A stretch of 25,743 bases of DNA from Sarcodiotheca gaudichaudii (GCA_032355985.1 JAUKVZ010000021.1:1-25743), one strand, 5' to 3'. Shown: positions 8,741-17,007, counted from the stretch's first letter. The notes: generated by a model from the letters alone, not told the origin. Numbers and translations: made by a program.

Positions 8741-11024
8741 ACTCACGTACCTTTTTAACTAGCGAACAACTAGACCCTTGAAATCTGCTTCAATTTCAGG
8801 ACAAGATGAGTCGACATCGAGGTATCAAACCGTGACATCGATATGAACTCTCAATCACGATGAATCTGTTATCCCCAGAGTTCCTTTTATCTGTTGAGCG
8901 ATATTGATTCCACACTCAAATATCGGGTCATTATGACTGACTTACGTCCCAGTTCGACTTATTGGTCTAACTATCAAGCAAGTTTTGCCATTATGCATGT
9001 ACTGATAAAACAGTCAAGTTACCTTCGTACGCCTCCGTTACATTTTAGGAGGCACTCGTCCCAAGTAAACTTTCCTTTTTATACGGTTCTTATCGCATTT
9101 AAGCAATAGGTAAGTAAACATAATAACGCAGAGTGGTATTTCACATATGCGATTAGCTTCCACTTATTCTGATCGACGTTGTAATTTTTACAGTATAAAA
9201 ATAAAGTAAAGGATCTGGGGTCTTTCCGTCTTACTGTGAGTAACCTACATTTTCATAGGTTTTGTAATTTCGCTGAATTCATGTTTGAGACAGTAGAACA
9301 ATCGTGACGCCATTCATGCAGGACGGAATTTACCCGTCAAGGAATTTTGCTACCTAAGGATTCTTATAGTTAGAACCGCCGTTTATCTAGAGTTAGAGTT
9401 TAAGCTTTCACTAAAACTTGTCTTTTTTAGACACCGGGCAGGCGTCAGACTCTATACTTACTAATTAGTTTGCAGAGTCCTGTGGTTTTGGTAACCAGTC
9501 GTTGTTCTTTGTTTTATGTCACCACCTAAGTGGTTCTCTTTTTTGCGAACGTACAGAGTTAATTTGCCGAGTTCCTTAAACATGATTCTTTCATTCATTT
9601 TAATCTTGTCGATAAGCTCACCAGTGTCGGTTTGGGTACGGTCTTAAATATTATAATTTTTTCTCGAGAAGTAGTAGTACATATCATTTAGCCTTAGTGT
9701 GTTTGATAGGTATTTGTTTTCTTTTCATGATGGAAATACACCACATATAAACGGTTAAATTTCCTATCGAGTACAGCTTTCGCTCACCTCTTAAGGACCG
9801 ACTAACTCAACGAGTTTGAAACTGCGTTGAAACCCTTGAGCAAAAATGATTGCGATTTGACGCAATTTACGCTACTCATGTCAGCATTAGCATTTCTGAT
9901 TCACAATTGTTTGTTTTACAACTAACAAAAACTTACAGAACGTTTCACTACCATTTTAATCCGCTACTTCGATATACAGTTTAAGTCTACTTTATTTTAG
10001 ATCAAAGAAAAAAAAATAGTGAGCTAAAACGCTTTCTCTAATAAAAGGCTGCTTCTAAGCCTATTTTCTGCTATTTGGTTTTTCACTGAGCTTCTTCACT
10101 AAACTGTAATTTTAAGATCTTAATATTCGGTCTGGATTGTTTTCCTTTTGTCTTCGGACCTTATCGCTCGAAGACTGTCTATCAGCTAAATTGAACTATA
10201 CTTAGGAGTTAAATTAAACTTAGTAAATTTTTAAATCCCTTTGTTTATTTTGTACTCTACGCAAAATTTATTTAAGCTGACGCTGTACTAAAATACATTT
10301 CGTGAAAAACCGGCTATCGCCGAGTTTGATTAGTCTTTCGCTCCTAACTACAAGTCATCTCCACATTTTGCCACATGTGTGAGTTCAGCCCTAAAAATCA
10401 TGTTAACAAATTTTCAGCTTGCTTGCAATTAGATCACTCGGCTTCAGGTCTATTAGGTGATACTTGAATTTGCATATAACTATTTAAATTTGCGTCACTC
10501 AATAACTTACTGACTCATTATGCAAAAGGCACTTCGTTATAAGTTAAACTTCGAAAAGTTGTAAGCACTCAATTTCAATTTTTAATATCCTTACGGATTT
10601 TTTCACCTTTCCTTCACAGTACTCGTGTACTATTGGTCGAAAATACATATACGGCTTAGAAGGTGGTTCTCCTTTCTTCACACAAATTACGTTCTCGCGT
10701 TACTTTGATTATTTTACAAGTTATTCGTTTAGGACAGGACTTCTACCTTCTATGGTACAATAAGTTTCTAAACTAAAACTAGTTCATAAGCCTTTTATCA
10801 GTTTCGTTCACCACTAATAATGATATCTCGTTTGATTTTTGTGCAATGTTAGTAAGATGATTCAATTCGCATTGCTAATTTAAGTATATTTGAGTTTACT
10901 ACTTAGGATAATTGCGGGTCACAGGTCAGTACCTCGTTTGCAAGTTTTCGCGGCGCAGCGTCCTTTATTTTTTCGCCAAGGATTTCGTTGAGTGCTCGTT
11001 TAAAAGATTTAAAATTACTTAACC
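8426..11024 (-). rRNA. rnl: large subunit ribosomal RNA
   Basis: Mitochondrial 23S-like rRNA, about 2.6 kb. On the minus strand the sarcin-ricin loop AGTACGAGAGGACCG is found near 8653-8669, the peptidyl-transferase region lies around 8700-8960 (GGATAACAG near 8868-8876), and the 5' domain reads GAGCACTCAACG...CCTTGGCG near 10975-11000. Ends were set by helix 1: GGTTAA at 11024-11019 pairs with TTAACC at 8431-8426. Ends are accurate to a few bases only. It lies between nad4L (5 nt) and rps3 (8 nt). No intron was noticed. Open frames on the plus strand here are antisense chance frames. Confidence 0.93.
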
Positions 11025-11029
11025 AAAAA

Positions 11030-11335
11030 TTAACCTTTCATCAGGTTCATTAACTCAATTGTTATGATACTTCTAATACGATAATAAATAACTAAAATGG
11101 CTAATCCTATCGAAGATTCAGCCGCAGCAACAGTCAAAATAAGGAGAGAAAAAATTTGGCCTGCGATATCATCCAAGTGAATAGATGAAAAGATTAAGTT
11201 GAAACTTACTGCCAAAAACATCATCTCAAGCGACATCAACATGACAAGGATATTTTTTTGATTGAGGAAAATTCCAATAACACTTATTAAAAATAATAGG
11301 GACGACACATTTATGCAATTTAATTGTTCTAACAT
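11030..11335 (-). CDS. nad4L: NADH dehydrogenase subunit 4L
   Basis: Small membrane-arm subunit of complex I (NuoK family). It is 101 aa from ATG 11335 (MLEQLNCINVSSLLFLISVI); an upstream ATG at 11377 would run into the conserved 3' end of rns, so the inner start is chosen. Three helices are visible: about residues 8-24, NILVMLMSLEMMFLAVSFNL (29-48) with the conserved Glu, and FSLLILTVAAAESSIGLAIL with a second conserved Glu in AAAESSIGLA. A typical length for the family. It sits between the two large rRNA genes, 41 nt after rns and 5 nt before rnl, so it must be cut out of an rRNA-containing precursor. Confidence 0.94.
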   Translation of the reverse strand: MLEQLNCINVSSLLFLISVIGIFLNQKNILVMLMSLEMMFLAVSFNLIFSSIHLDDIAGQIFSLLILTVAAAESSIGLAILVIYYRIRSIITIELMNLMKG

Positions 11336-11376
11336 AATAATTATTGTAAAGTGGGGTAGTAGATTTGTTGCGATCA

Positions 11377-11379
11377 TTT

Positions 11380-11421
<42 letters not shown>

Positions 11422-12021
11422 CTTCAGTCCTTCTTTCACCGTGAACTATTTACACAGTTTTCGAGTAAAAGAAATTTCCGTAGCGTGACGGGCGGTGTGT
11501 ACAAGACCTGAGAACTAATTCACCGTAACGTTCTAATTTACGATTACTAGCAATTCCAACTTCATACTTTCGAGTTTCAGAAAGTAATTCGAACGTAAGT
11601 TTTTTTGAAGATTCGCTGAAATTCACATTTTCGCTTCTTTTTGAAAAAGTTATTGTAGCACATGAAAGTAGCCCAGGTTGTTAGGGTCATGAGGACTTGG
11701 CGTCATTTTTGCCTTCCTCCAAAATATCTTTGGCAGTTTGTACTAAAAGCACACAAAAGTTTTGTCCGTTTATTGGAATTAACCAAACGCTTCACAGCAC
11801 GGACTGACGACAGCCATGCAACACCTGTAAGTTAACAACTTATACAAAAACTGGTAAGATTTCGCGCGTATTATCGATTTAAACCACATGCTCCACTGCT
11901 TGTGCAGGTCCCCGTCAATTCCTTTGAGTTTTAATTTTGCAATCGTAGTTCCCAGGCGAAGTGTTAAACGCGTTAGCTACGTCCCTGGTTATCAAGAACA
12001 AACACTTATCGTTCATAGTGT

Positions 12022-12055
<34 letters not shown>

Positions 12056-12738
12056 ACACTTTAATACCTCAGTGTCAGTACTAATTTAGATTACTGCCTA
12101 CGCTGTTGAGGTTCTTTTAAATATCAGAACATTTTACCGTTACATTTAAAGTTCCGTAATCTTCTCTTAGACTCTAGAAAATTATTGTGATAGCTTTCCC
12201 AAAAATGAAACTTAGGCTTTAAACTAAGATTTTATTTTCCACCTACGTATGCTTTACGCCCAATTAATTTGAATAACGCTAGCCCCTTCCGTCTTACCGC
12301 GGCTGCTGGCACGAAATTAGCCGGGACTTTTTTATGATTTGATCGTAATTGGATATCAAATAAAGTGTTTTAAAATTTTTTACTTTAATCACACACATGG
12401 TTTAGCTGGGTCAAGCTTTCACTCATTGCCCAAGATTCCTCACTGCTGCCTTAAAATAAAGTTTGGACCGTGTCTCAGTTCCAATGTGGTTGTTCATCCT
12501 CACAGACCAACTAAAGATCGTAAGCTTGATGATTTTCGCTACCAAATACTTAATCTTTTGTAGACTTTTTTCAAGACAATTAAATTTTATTGAATTGAAC
12601 AAAATTATTGAAATTAATTTCTACATTGTACTCACCCGTTCGCTACATAGTTATAATCAAAAAAACTTGTTTAGCTTGCATGTGTTAGGCTAACCATTAG
12701 CGTTCACTCGGAGCCAGGATCAAACTCTTTTACTTAAT
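11377..12738 (-). rRNA. rns: small subunit ribosomal RNA
   Basis: Mitochondrial 16S-like rRNA, about 1.36 kb. On the minus strand it opens with AAAGAGTTTGATCCTGGCTC (near 12732-12713). The 530 loop is at GTGCCAGCAGCCGCGGTAAG (around 12290-12310), the 790 region at GGATTAGATACCCC-like sequence near 12035, and the decoding-site/3' end at GTCGTAACAAGGTAGCCGTA with GGGGAACCTGCGGCTGG near 11381-11410. There is no anti-Shine-Dalgarno CCTCC after it (sequence reads GGCTGGAAAATG). Ends are approximate. Confidence 0.93.
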
Positions 12739-12775
12739 TTTTAGTTTACTTAATTTCTGACTACCCCATATCTAA

Positions 12776-13024
12776 TTAAAAAAATTTTTGGCGGGTGGCA
12801 AAAATTCAGTTCTCAAGGCTGAATAGAGTGCCTTTTTCAGTTCCAAATAATTGTGACAATATTTTACGATTAAGGAACAAATTTTGCTTTTTAAGGGAAT
12901 AAACAAGAAAACTATGTCGTATGGAATTTGACATTTTAGTCCTACGAGTGAAATTTTTTTTAATGTAACGTTTTTTTTGTCTACGACTAATTGTTTGGAT
13001 ATTGATTTTTTTAGCAAATTTCAC
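12776..13024 (-). CDS. rpl20: ribosomal protein L20 (bL20m)
   Basis: Large-subunit assembly protein. It is 82 aa from ATG 13024, strongly basic at the N-terminus (SRRQKKRYIKKNFTRR), followed by SFLVYSLKKQNLFLNRKILS that fits the family's S...F...L...N...L.RK.L..L stretch. A UGA at 12806-12808 encodes Trp near the end; reading it as stop would shorten the protein by ten residues. A second open frame at 12772-13017 in another phase is a shadow. The family is fast-evolving in red algal mitochondria and has been lost in some, so identification rests on the basic pattern, size and location between trnfM and rns. Confidence 0.78.
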
Positions 13025-13039
13025 GTTAAATATAAGAAG

Positions 13040-13113
13040 TTACGGGAACAGGATTTGAACCTGTAGTTTTAGGTCATGAGCCTAACGAGTTAACCAATTT
13101 ACTCTATCCCGTT
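13040..13113 (-). tRNA. trnfM(cau): initiator tRNA-Met(CAU)
   Basis: Anticodon stem TTAGG/CCTAA around loop CTCATGA (CAU); T arm ACAGG-TTCAAAT-CCTGT. Two initiator traits: the end pair 1:72 is an A-A mismatch (acceptor AACGGGA/TCCCGTA), and the D stem has A11:U24 (GAGT/ACTC). The other CAU tRNA at 24684 lacks both. Confidence 0.9.
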
Positions 13114-13117
13114 GTTT

Positions 13118-13189
13118 TACTCCTAGTGAGATTCGAACTCACATTTATGCTACGAAAAAACACTGTCTTGACCATTAAACGATAGGAAC
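13118..13189 (-). tRNA. trnE(uuc): tRNA-Glu(UUC)
   Basis: Acceptor GTTCCTA/TAGGAGT, anticodon stem GTGTT/AGCAT around loop TTTTCGT (UUC), T arm GTGAG-TTCGAAT-CTCAC. Its 5' end directly abuts the rps12 stop codon, so tRNA excision forms the rps12 3' end. Confidence 0.93.
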
Positions 13190-13558
13190 TTAGCAACGCT
13201 TTTTGCCATACTTGGATCTTGCTTGTTTTCTGTTTTGAACGGGGTATAAATCACAAGAACCCCTAATGAAATGATAGCGCACTCCTGGTAAATCTTTTAC
13301 TCGACCACCTCGTACTAGGACGAGTGAGTGCTCTTGCAGTGAATGTCCTTCTCCGGGGATATATCCAATAATGACTTTGCCATTTGTCAGCTGGACTTTT
13401 GCTACTTTCCGTTCCGCTGAATTAGGCTTTTTCGGATTGGTGACGTACACTTTCATACAAATGCCTTTTTGTTGAGGACATTTTTTTAATGCTATTGATT
13501 TGGTCTTATTTGGCTTAGCTTTTCTAGATTTACTGAGTAGTTGTTGAGTGGTGGGCAT
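13190..13558 (-). CDS. rps12: ribosomal protein S12 (uS12m)
   Basis: Decoding-centre protein of the small subunit. It is 122 aa from ATG 13558 ([15 protein letters not shown]). The conserved core is complete: [20 protein letters not shown] near the middle, then [50 protein letters not shown] and the basic tail RSKYGKKRC. There are no UGA codons, so the standard code also reads it in full. Its first 29 nt overlap the end of tatC in another frame, and its stop at 13190-13192 touches trnE with no spacer. Confidence 0.97.
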   Translation of the reverse strand: MPTTQQLLSKSRKAKPNKTKSIALKKCPQQKGICMKVYVTNPKKPNSAERKVAKVQLTNGKVIIGYIPGEGHSLQEHSLVLVRGGRVKDLPGVRYHFIRGSCDLYPVQNRKQARSKYGKKRC

Positions 13559-14291
13559 TTGAAGTTTGAAGTTTATAACAAATAGACAAGAAAATTACTT
13601 CGTACAGGGTAAGTATCATAAAAACGATATAGAATTGCAGATAAACATCTGGAGGGGAAGCAAAAAATAACAGTAGTATAGTTACAAAGGACATTTGTTT
13701 TCGATAGAGTTGTAAGCTACGAGATATGTCGGACAAGTGTAAGAAAGCGGTGAGTTGGATACTTAAAACAATGAACACGTAGAAAAAAGTCCCTAAACAA
13801 GATCGAGTACGTAGAATTCAGTGCACATAATCTGAAATTCGAAATTGAATTTTTATATTAAGTACTGAATCAGTTGCTCGGGTAATTTCTCATTGGGATA
13901 GAAAAATCAATATTGTGGGTAAGAGGTAAATATAACAAAATATCAAAAACATTCAGTAGAACACTAAGGAAAAAATATTAAGCTTCCTTAAGAGACGAAT
14001 TTGATAACTGTATCAGCTACTTTCTATAAATTTGGTTATTTGATAAATAAAAAGTGGGAAAATTAACATAAACGAGATAACTAGGGCCAATGTTCAAGAA
14101 ACGTCGATTAGTTCTGTGACTTGCGTCACAATAAATGTTTTCTTAGAGGATTTGAGAAACGGGTAAGTCTCTAAGAAAAGTAATGATTGTATATATCAAA
14201 ATGAAATTAGCGTACAGATTATGAAACTAACAAGGGTGTAAGCGAATCGATACAAAATTTCTTTCGTGTAGAGATATAGTAGAGGTTTCAC
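13530..14291 (-). CDS. tatC: Sec-independent protein translocase TatC (ymf16)
   Basis: Multi-pass inner-membrane receptor of the twin-arginine translocation pathway, known from mtDNA of red algae, plants and jakobids. It is 253 aa from GTG 14291; there is no ATG close by, and an ATT at 14297 is the other option. About six hydrophobic helices are visible. Family features: TELIDV near residue 60 with the conserved Glu, [10 protein letters not shown], then the C-terminal region [20 protein letters not shown] with PPDVYLQF and [11 protein letters not shown] (TatC T/S-PPDv...llYE). At least six Trp are UGA. It overlaps rps12 by 29 nt at its 3' end and begins 14 nt after trnK. A TatA-like ORF occurs at 4675-4797. 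Confidence 0.88.
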
Positions 14292-14305
14292 ATTAATTGG
14301 ATTTG

Positions 14306-14379
14306 TGAGCGTATTAGGATTCGAACCTAAGGTCTATAAATTAAAAGTTTACTGCTTTTACCGTCTAAGCTACACGCTC
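14306..14379 (-). tRNA. trnK(uuu): tRNA-Lys(UUU)
   Basis: Acceptor GAGCGTG/TACGCTC, anticodon stem GTAAA/TTTAT around loop CTTTTAA (UUU), T arm TTAGG-TTCGAAT-CCTAA. First of a run of five minus-strand tRNAs upstream of tatC. Confidence 0.93.
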
Positions 14380-14417
14380 TTTTTTCTCTTAGTCATCACT
14401 CGTTTGCTTATGCTAAA

Positions 14418-14492
14418 TATGTTTAGGAAGAATCGAACTTCCAATCGTTAAATTCGTAATTTAATGCTTTATCCTAATTAAGCTACAAACAT
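14418..14492 (-). tRNA. trnR(acg): tRNA-Arg(ACG)
   Basis: Acceptor ATGTTTG/TAAACAT, anticodon stem TTAAA/TTTAA around loop TTACGAA (ACG), T arm GGAAG-TTCGATT-CTTCC. The wobble A34 would be read as inosine or unmodified A to cover CGN codons. A 38-nt spacer separates it from trnK. Confidence 0.92.
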
Positions 14493-14498
14493 AAATTC

Positions 14499-14572
14499 TA
14501 AGCAATAATGGATTCGAACCATCAACTTTTTCGGTGTAAACGAAACACTCTAACCAATTGAGCTAATTGCTT
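14499..14572 (-). tRNA. trnV(uac): tRNA-Val(UAC)
   Basis: Acceptor AAGCAAT/ATTGCTT, anticodon stem TTTCG/CGAAA around loop TTTACAC (UAC), T arm GATGG-TTCGAAT-CCATT. Confidence 0.93.
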
Positions 14573-14577
14573 TTTTT

Positions 14578-14649
14578 CTTCTTGAGTGGGATTCGAACCT
14601 ACAACTTCGTGGTTAACAGCCACGCGCTCTACCGTTAAGCTATCAAGAA
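14578..14649 (-). tRNA. trnN(guu): tRNA-Asn(GUU)
   Basis: Acceptor TTCTTGA/TCAAGAA, anticodon stem CGTGG/CCACG around loop CTGTTAA (GUU), discriminator G73. The T stem GTAGG/CCCAC has an A-C mismatch in its third pair. A 63-nt spacer (14650-14712) with no recognisable gene separates it from trnS(gcu). Confidence 0.92.
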
Positions 14650-14712
14650 AAATACACATAACGTGGTTATAGGAAATATCTACACCTTGAATGCAATACA
14701 GTAACACTGGTC

Positions 14713-14795
14713 TGGAGAGAATGGGATTCGAACCCATGGCGTTTCACCGCGACGATTTAGCAAACCGTTGTTTTAAACCACTCAACCACCTCTCC
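14713..14795 (-). tRNA. trnS(gcu): tRNA-Ser(GCU)
   Basis: Class II tRNA: acceptor GGAGAGG/TCTCTCC, anticodon stem ACGGT/ATCGT around loop TTGCTAA (GCU), long variable arm (GTCGCGGTGAAACGCC), T arm ATGGG-TTCGAAT-CCCAT. It is the first gene of the minus-strand unit. Confidence 0.93.
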
Positions 14796-14807
14796 CAAAA
14801 AGGAGAA
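14796..14807. promoter_or_regulatory. 12-nt divergent strand switch between trnS(gcu) and trnA(ugc)
   Basis: Minus-strand genes run away leftward from here and plus-strand genes rightward, so both long transcripts must begin near this point, yet only 12 nt lie between the two tRNAs. A small stem, TCTCC (14791-14795) with GGAGA (14802-14806) around CAAAAA, bridges the gap and competes with the trnS acceptor. Promoter function is inferred from orientation only; no motif is identified. Confidence 0.4.
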
Positions 14808-14882
14808 GGGGGTATAGTTTAGACAGGCAAAAACATGTGTTTTGCATACACAAAATCATTGGTTCGAATCCAATTACTTCCA
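14808..14882 (+). tRNA. trnA(ugc): tRNA-Ala(UGC)
   Basis: Acceptor GGGGGTA/TACTTCC (two G-U pairs), anticodon stem TGTGT/ACACA around loop TTTGCAT (UGC), T arm ATTGG-TTCGAAT-CCAAT. First gene of the plus-strand unit. Confidence 0.93.
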
Positions 14883-14911
14883 TACCCGTAACATACCAAA
14901 TAATTACAACA

Positions 14912-15451
14912 ATGAATTTTTCTAAGTTTAAACCTCCTCGCTTGTATTTATATTACAACTACATATCCAAATTTGATCTATTAGATAAACAAATTCACGT
15001 ACATAAGTTTTTATCTCCCTCTTTACAATTGAATAAACTGGTTGTGAAAATTCAATTACCCAACCCCACTCCAAGTAAAACTAAACCTTATCATTTTTTT
15101 ATTTTATCAGAACTTTCAACCCAACAACGCCCTCTATTAATTCAACCACCAAAAAAATTCTTTTTCAAAATGTTCTCGTTAAAAACAACAATCCGAAAAG
15201 AAAAATTCGCTAATTTTTTAGATATCTTTACAAATTCTGTTTTTCTTACAAAACTTTCAACACTAAACTTTCAAAATAACTACGTAAACTCCAGATTGAG
15301 TAATTTTTTCTGCGTAGAAGAATTGAAAAATTTAAATCTCACGCTTTTTAATCGCCGATTAGAATCAAATGCAGATTTTACTTGCAAAATACAGTACAAT
15401 ACTGAGCAAGCTAAACTTTTAAAGACTTATAATTTACTACCTTTAGTCTAA
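14912..15451 (+). CDS. rpl5: putative ribosomal protein L5 (uL5m)-like protein
   Basis: It is 179 aa from ATG 14912; the frame is open further back but only inside trnA. Length equals bacterial L5 (about 179 aa). Family landmarks appear in order: LYYNYISKFDLLDK near residues 12-26 (L5: HY..v..DLl.K), LNKLVVKIQL at about 40-49 (pKleKIvlni), LSELSTQQRPLLIQ (l..isGQkP.itkA), SLKTTIRKEKFANFLDIFTN (kvtLRg.kMy.FLd+L), and a C-terminal ADFTCKIQYNTEQAKLLKTY (diTivTtakt.eEa..LL). No TGA or TGG codons occur. It is very AT-rich and basic. L5 is not on the usual gene list of florideophyte mtDNA as I recall it, so an uncharacterised ORF is the alternative. It lies 29 nt after trnA and about 50 nt before trnY. 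Confidence 0.62.
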   Translation: MNFSKFKPPRLYLYYNYISKFDLLDKQIHVHKFLSPSLQLNKLVVKIQLPNPTPSKTKPYHFFILSELSTQQRPLLIQPPKKFFFKMFSLKTTIRKEKFANFLDIFTNSVFLTKLSTLNFQNNYVNSRLSNFFCVEELKNLNLTLFNRRLESNADFTCKIQYNTEQAKLLKTYNLLPLV

Positions 15452-15503
15452 TGCTTGCAATCCAAGGAATCGTCAAATAAAAGACCATGACTTAAAAATA
15501 CGT

Positions 15504-15588
15504 GGAGAGGTGGCTGAGTTGGTCCAAAGCGGTAGACTGTAAATTTACTTATTAAATATAATCGTAGGTTCGAATCCTACTCTCTTCA
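15504..15588 (+). tRNA. trnY(gua): tRNA-Tyr(GUA)
   Basis: Class II tRNA: acceptor GGAGAGG/TCTCTTC, anticodon stem GTAGA/TTTAC around loop CTGTAAA (GUA), long variable arm, T arm GTAGG-TTCGAAT-CCTAC, discriminator A. Confidence 0.93.
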
Positions 15589-15594
15589 AACCCC

Positions 15595-15668
15595 GCGTTT
15601 TTAGTTTAACGGATAAAACATCAATCTTCTAAATTGATTATTGGGGGTTCAAATCCTTCAAAACGCAT
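15595..15668 (+). tRNA. trnR(ucu): tRNA-Arg(UCU)
   Basis: Acceptor GCGTTTT/AAAACGC, anticodon stem TCAAT/ATTGA around loop CTTCTAA (UCU), T loop TTCAAAT. It reads AGA/AGG as Arg, in keeping with code 4 and not an animal-type code. Confidence 0.92.
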
Positions 15669-15720
15669 TGCGAAATAATAAATCAGTAAAGACGACAGCT
15701 AAACCTAATCATCAACTGAA

Positions 15721-15792
15721 AAGAGAATAGCTCAAAGGTAGAGCTTTGGTTTTCAAAACCAATGGTTGAAAGTTCGAATCTTTCTTCTCTTG
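15721..15792 (+). tRNA. trnW(uca): tRNA-Trp(UCA)
   Basis: Acceptor AAGAGAA/TTCTCTT, anticodon stem TTGGT/ACCAA around loop TTTCAAA (UCA), T arm GAAAG-TTCGAAT-CTTTC, discriminator G. The UCA anticodon reads UGA as well as UGG, which explains the in-frame UGA codons in most proteins. The 52 nt before it (15669-15720) hold no recognised feature. Confidence 0.95.
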
Positions 15793-15810
15793 ATTAAACA
15801 AAAAATTAAA

Positions 15811-16572
15811 ATGTTAAGCCAATTTATCGTCCCAAGTCCCTTGGAACAATTCGAAATAGTAACTCTTATTCCCCTAAACTCGTTAGGGCTGAATTTTTCT
15901 CTAACAAATTCCTCATTGCTCTTGATATTAGCCTTCTCAACCTGTATTTTTTGAACCGGTTTAAGTTTCTATAATAACACATTAATCCCAAACAATTGAC
16001 AACTTGCGAAAGAATCAATCTATGAAATAACATCTAATATGGTCCAAGATAATTTAGGTGCAAAAGGAGAACTTTATTTTCCGTTTATATTCACGCTTCA
16101 TTTACTGTTACTGTATTGTAATTTCATTGGTATGATACCCTATAGTTTCACTGTAACAAGCCACATTGTTTTTACTTTTGGATTGGCTTTGTCAATATTT
16201 ATCGGAATCAATATTATAGGTATACAAACCCACGGACTAAAATTTTTTGCCTTATTTTTACCGCGTAACGTACCTTTAATAATTGTACCTTTACTTATAA
16301 CAATTGAGTTTTTATCGTACATTGTTAAAGTCTTCACACTTTCAATTCGTTTGTTTGCCAATATGACATCAGGACATACACTTTTAAAAATCATAGCTGG
16401 CTTTGCCTGAACTATGCTTTCATCAGGCGGCTTATTAGCTGTTTTTCATTTAATACCTTTAGCACTTTTATTAACACTTATAGGCTTAGAACTTGCTATT
16501 GCAGGTTTACAGGCATATGTCTTTACGTTATTGACATGCATTTATTTAAATGATGTCCTAGATTTACATTAA
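15811..16572 (+). CDS. atp6: ATP synthase F0 subunit a
   Basis: Membrane subunit forming the proton half-channels against the Atp9 ring. It is 253 aa from ATG 15811 (MLSQFIVPSPLEQFEIVTLI), 18 nt after trnW. The essential Arg lies in VFTLSIRLFANMTSGHTLLK (the family's lRLfaNm.aGH motif), and helix 4 carries YCNFIGMIPYSFTVTSH. The C-terminus GLELAIAGLQAYVFTLLTCI is also characteristic. UGA encodes Trp at four or more places (for example at 15949 and 16408). TAA at 16570-16572; atp8 starts 19 nt later. Confidence 0.96.
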
Positions 16573-16591
16573 GTCCTAATAAAAAACCAAA

Positions 16592-17005
16592 ATGCCGCAA
16601 TTAGATCGTATTATAGTATTCTCTCAAATATTTTGACTATTTTTCATGTTTAGTTTCTTGTATATTGTTTTAACTCACTTTTTTTTGCCCAAATTCTTAA
16701 AATCCATAAAATCCAGAAAACAAATTGAAAAAATAAACTCAGAAGAAATGTCGATAATGCATAGCAGCTCATCAAAAAGCTCAAATATGCTTAAACAAAC
16801 CCTCATTAAAAATTTAACCTTAATAGAAGAAACATCCACAAAAATTTTTGTGATAAATGATTTTCATACGAAATTCCAACGAAATTCCAACGAAATTCCA
16901 ACGAAACTTGGATTGGCTTTAGGTAATACTATTTTACATTGCAGTGATCAACTCTTAAATTCTATTTCATTTTATCCCAATTTGTTGAATAATTCAAAGT
17001 CATAA
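16592..17005 (+). CDS. atp8: ATP synthase F0 subunit 8
   Basis: Small stator subunit of ATP synthase. It is 137 aa from ATG 16592. The start MPQLDRIIVFSQIFWLFFMF is the hallmark of mitochondrial Atp8 (MPQLD...F..Q.FW), with one membrane helix at about residues 10-33 and a UGA Trp at 16634-16636. A hydrophilic, Lys/Ser-rich tail follows. Within it, three exact copies of an 11-bp unit (16869-16901) encode about residues 93-103, a likely lineage-specific insertion. It ends 2 nt before the nad5 ATG at 17008. Confidence 0.92.
16869..16901 (+). repeat. 11-bp tandem repeat, three copies, inside atp8
   Basis: CGAAATTCCAA is repeated three times without change, followed by a partial CGAAA. Three units make 33 bp, so the frame is kept although one unit would shift it. 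It encodes a KFQRNSNEIPTK-like stretch in the variable Atp8 tail. Confidence 0.95.
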
Positions 17006-17007
17006 TA

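Noticed and set aside
8894-9109. 71-aa plus-strand frame
   Set aside because: It is antisense to conserved rnl sequence near the peptidyl-transferase region.
11336-11377. Fourteen-codon N-terminal extension of nad4L
   Set aside because: It would run up to the conserved 3' end of rns; the inner ATG gives the usual 101 aa.
12339-12693. Two overlapping plus-strand frames
   Set aside because: Antisense to the 5' domain of rns; no protein-like features.
12772-13017. 81-aa minus-strand frame overlapping rpl20
   Set aside because: It is a different phase; the frame from 13024 has the basic L20-like N-terminus and fits with UGA as Trp.
14650-14712. Possible extra tRNA (for Thr or Ile-CAU) in the 63-nt spacer
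   Set aside because: Too short, with no T arm or acceptor pairing on either strand.
14522-14737. 71-aa minus-strand frame
   Set aside because: It runs across trnV, trnN and trnS; the translated FESHP-like stretches are T arms.
16869-16901. CRISPR-like repeat
   Set aside because: Only a contiguous 11-bp tandem repeat without spacers, inside atp8; no CRISPR array, insertion sequence or virus-like element was seen anywhere.
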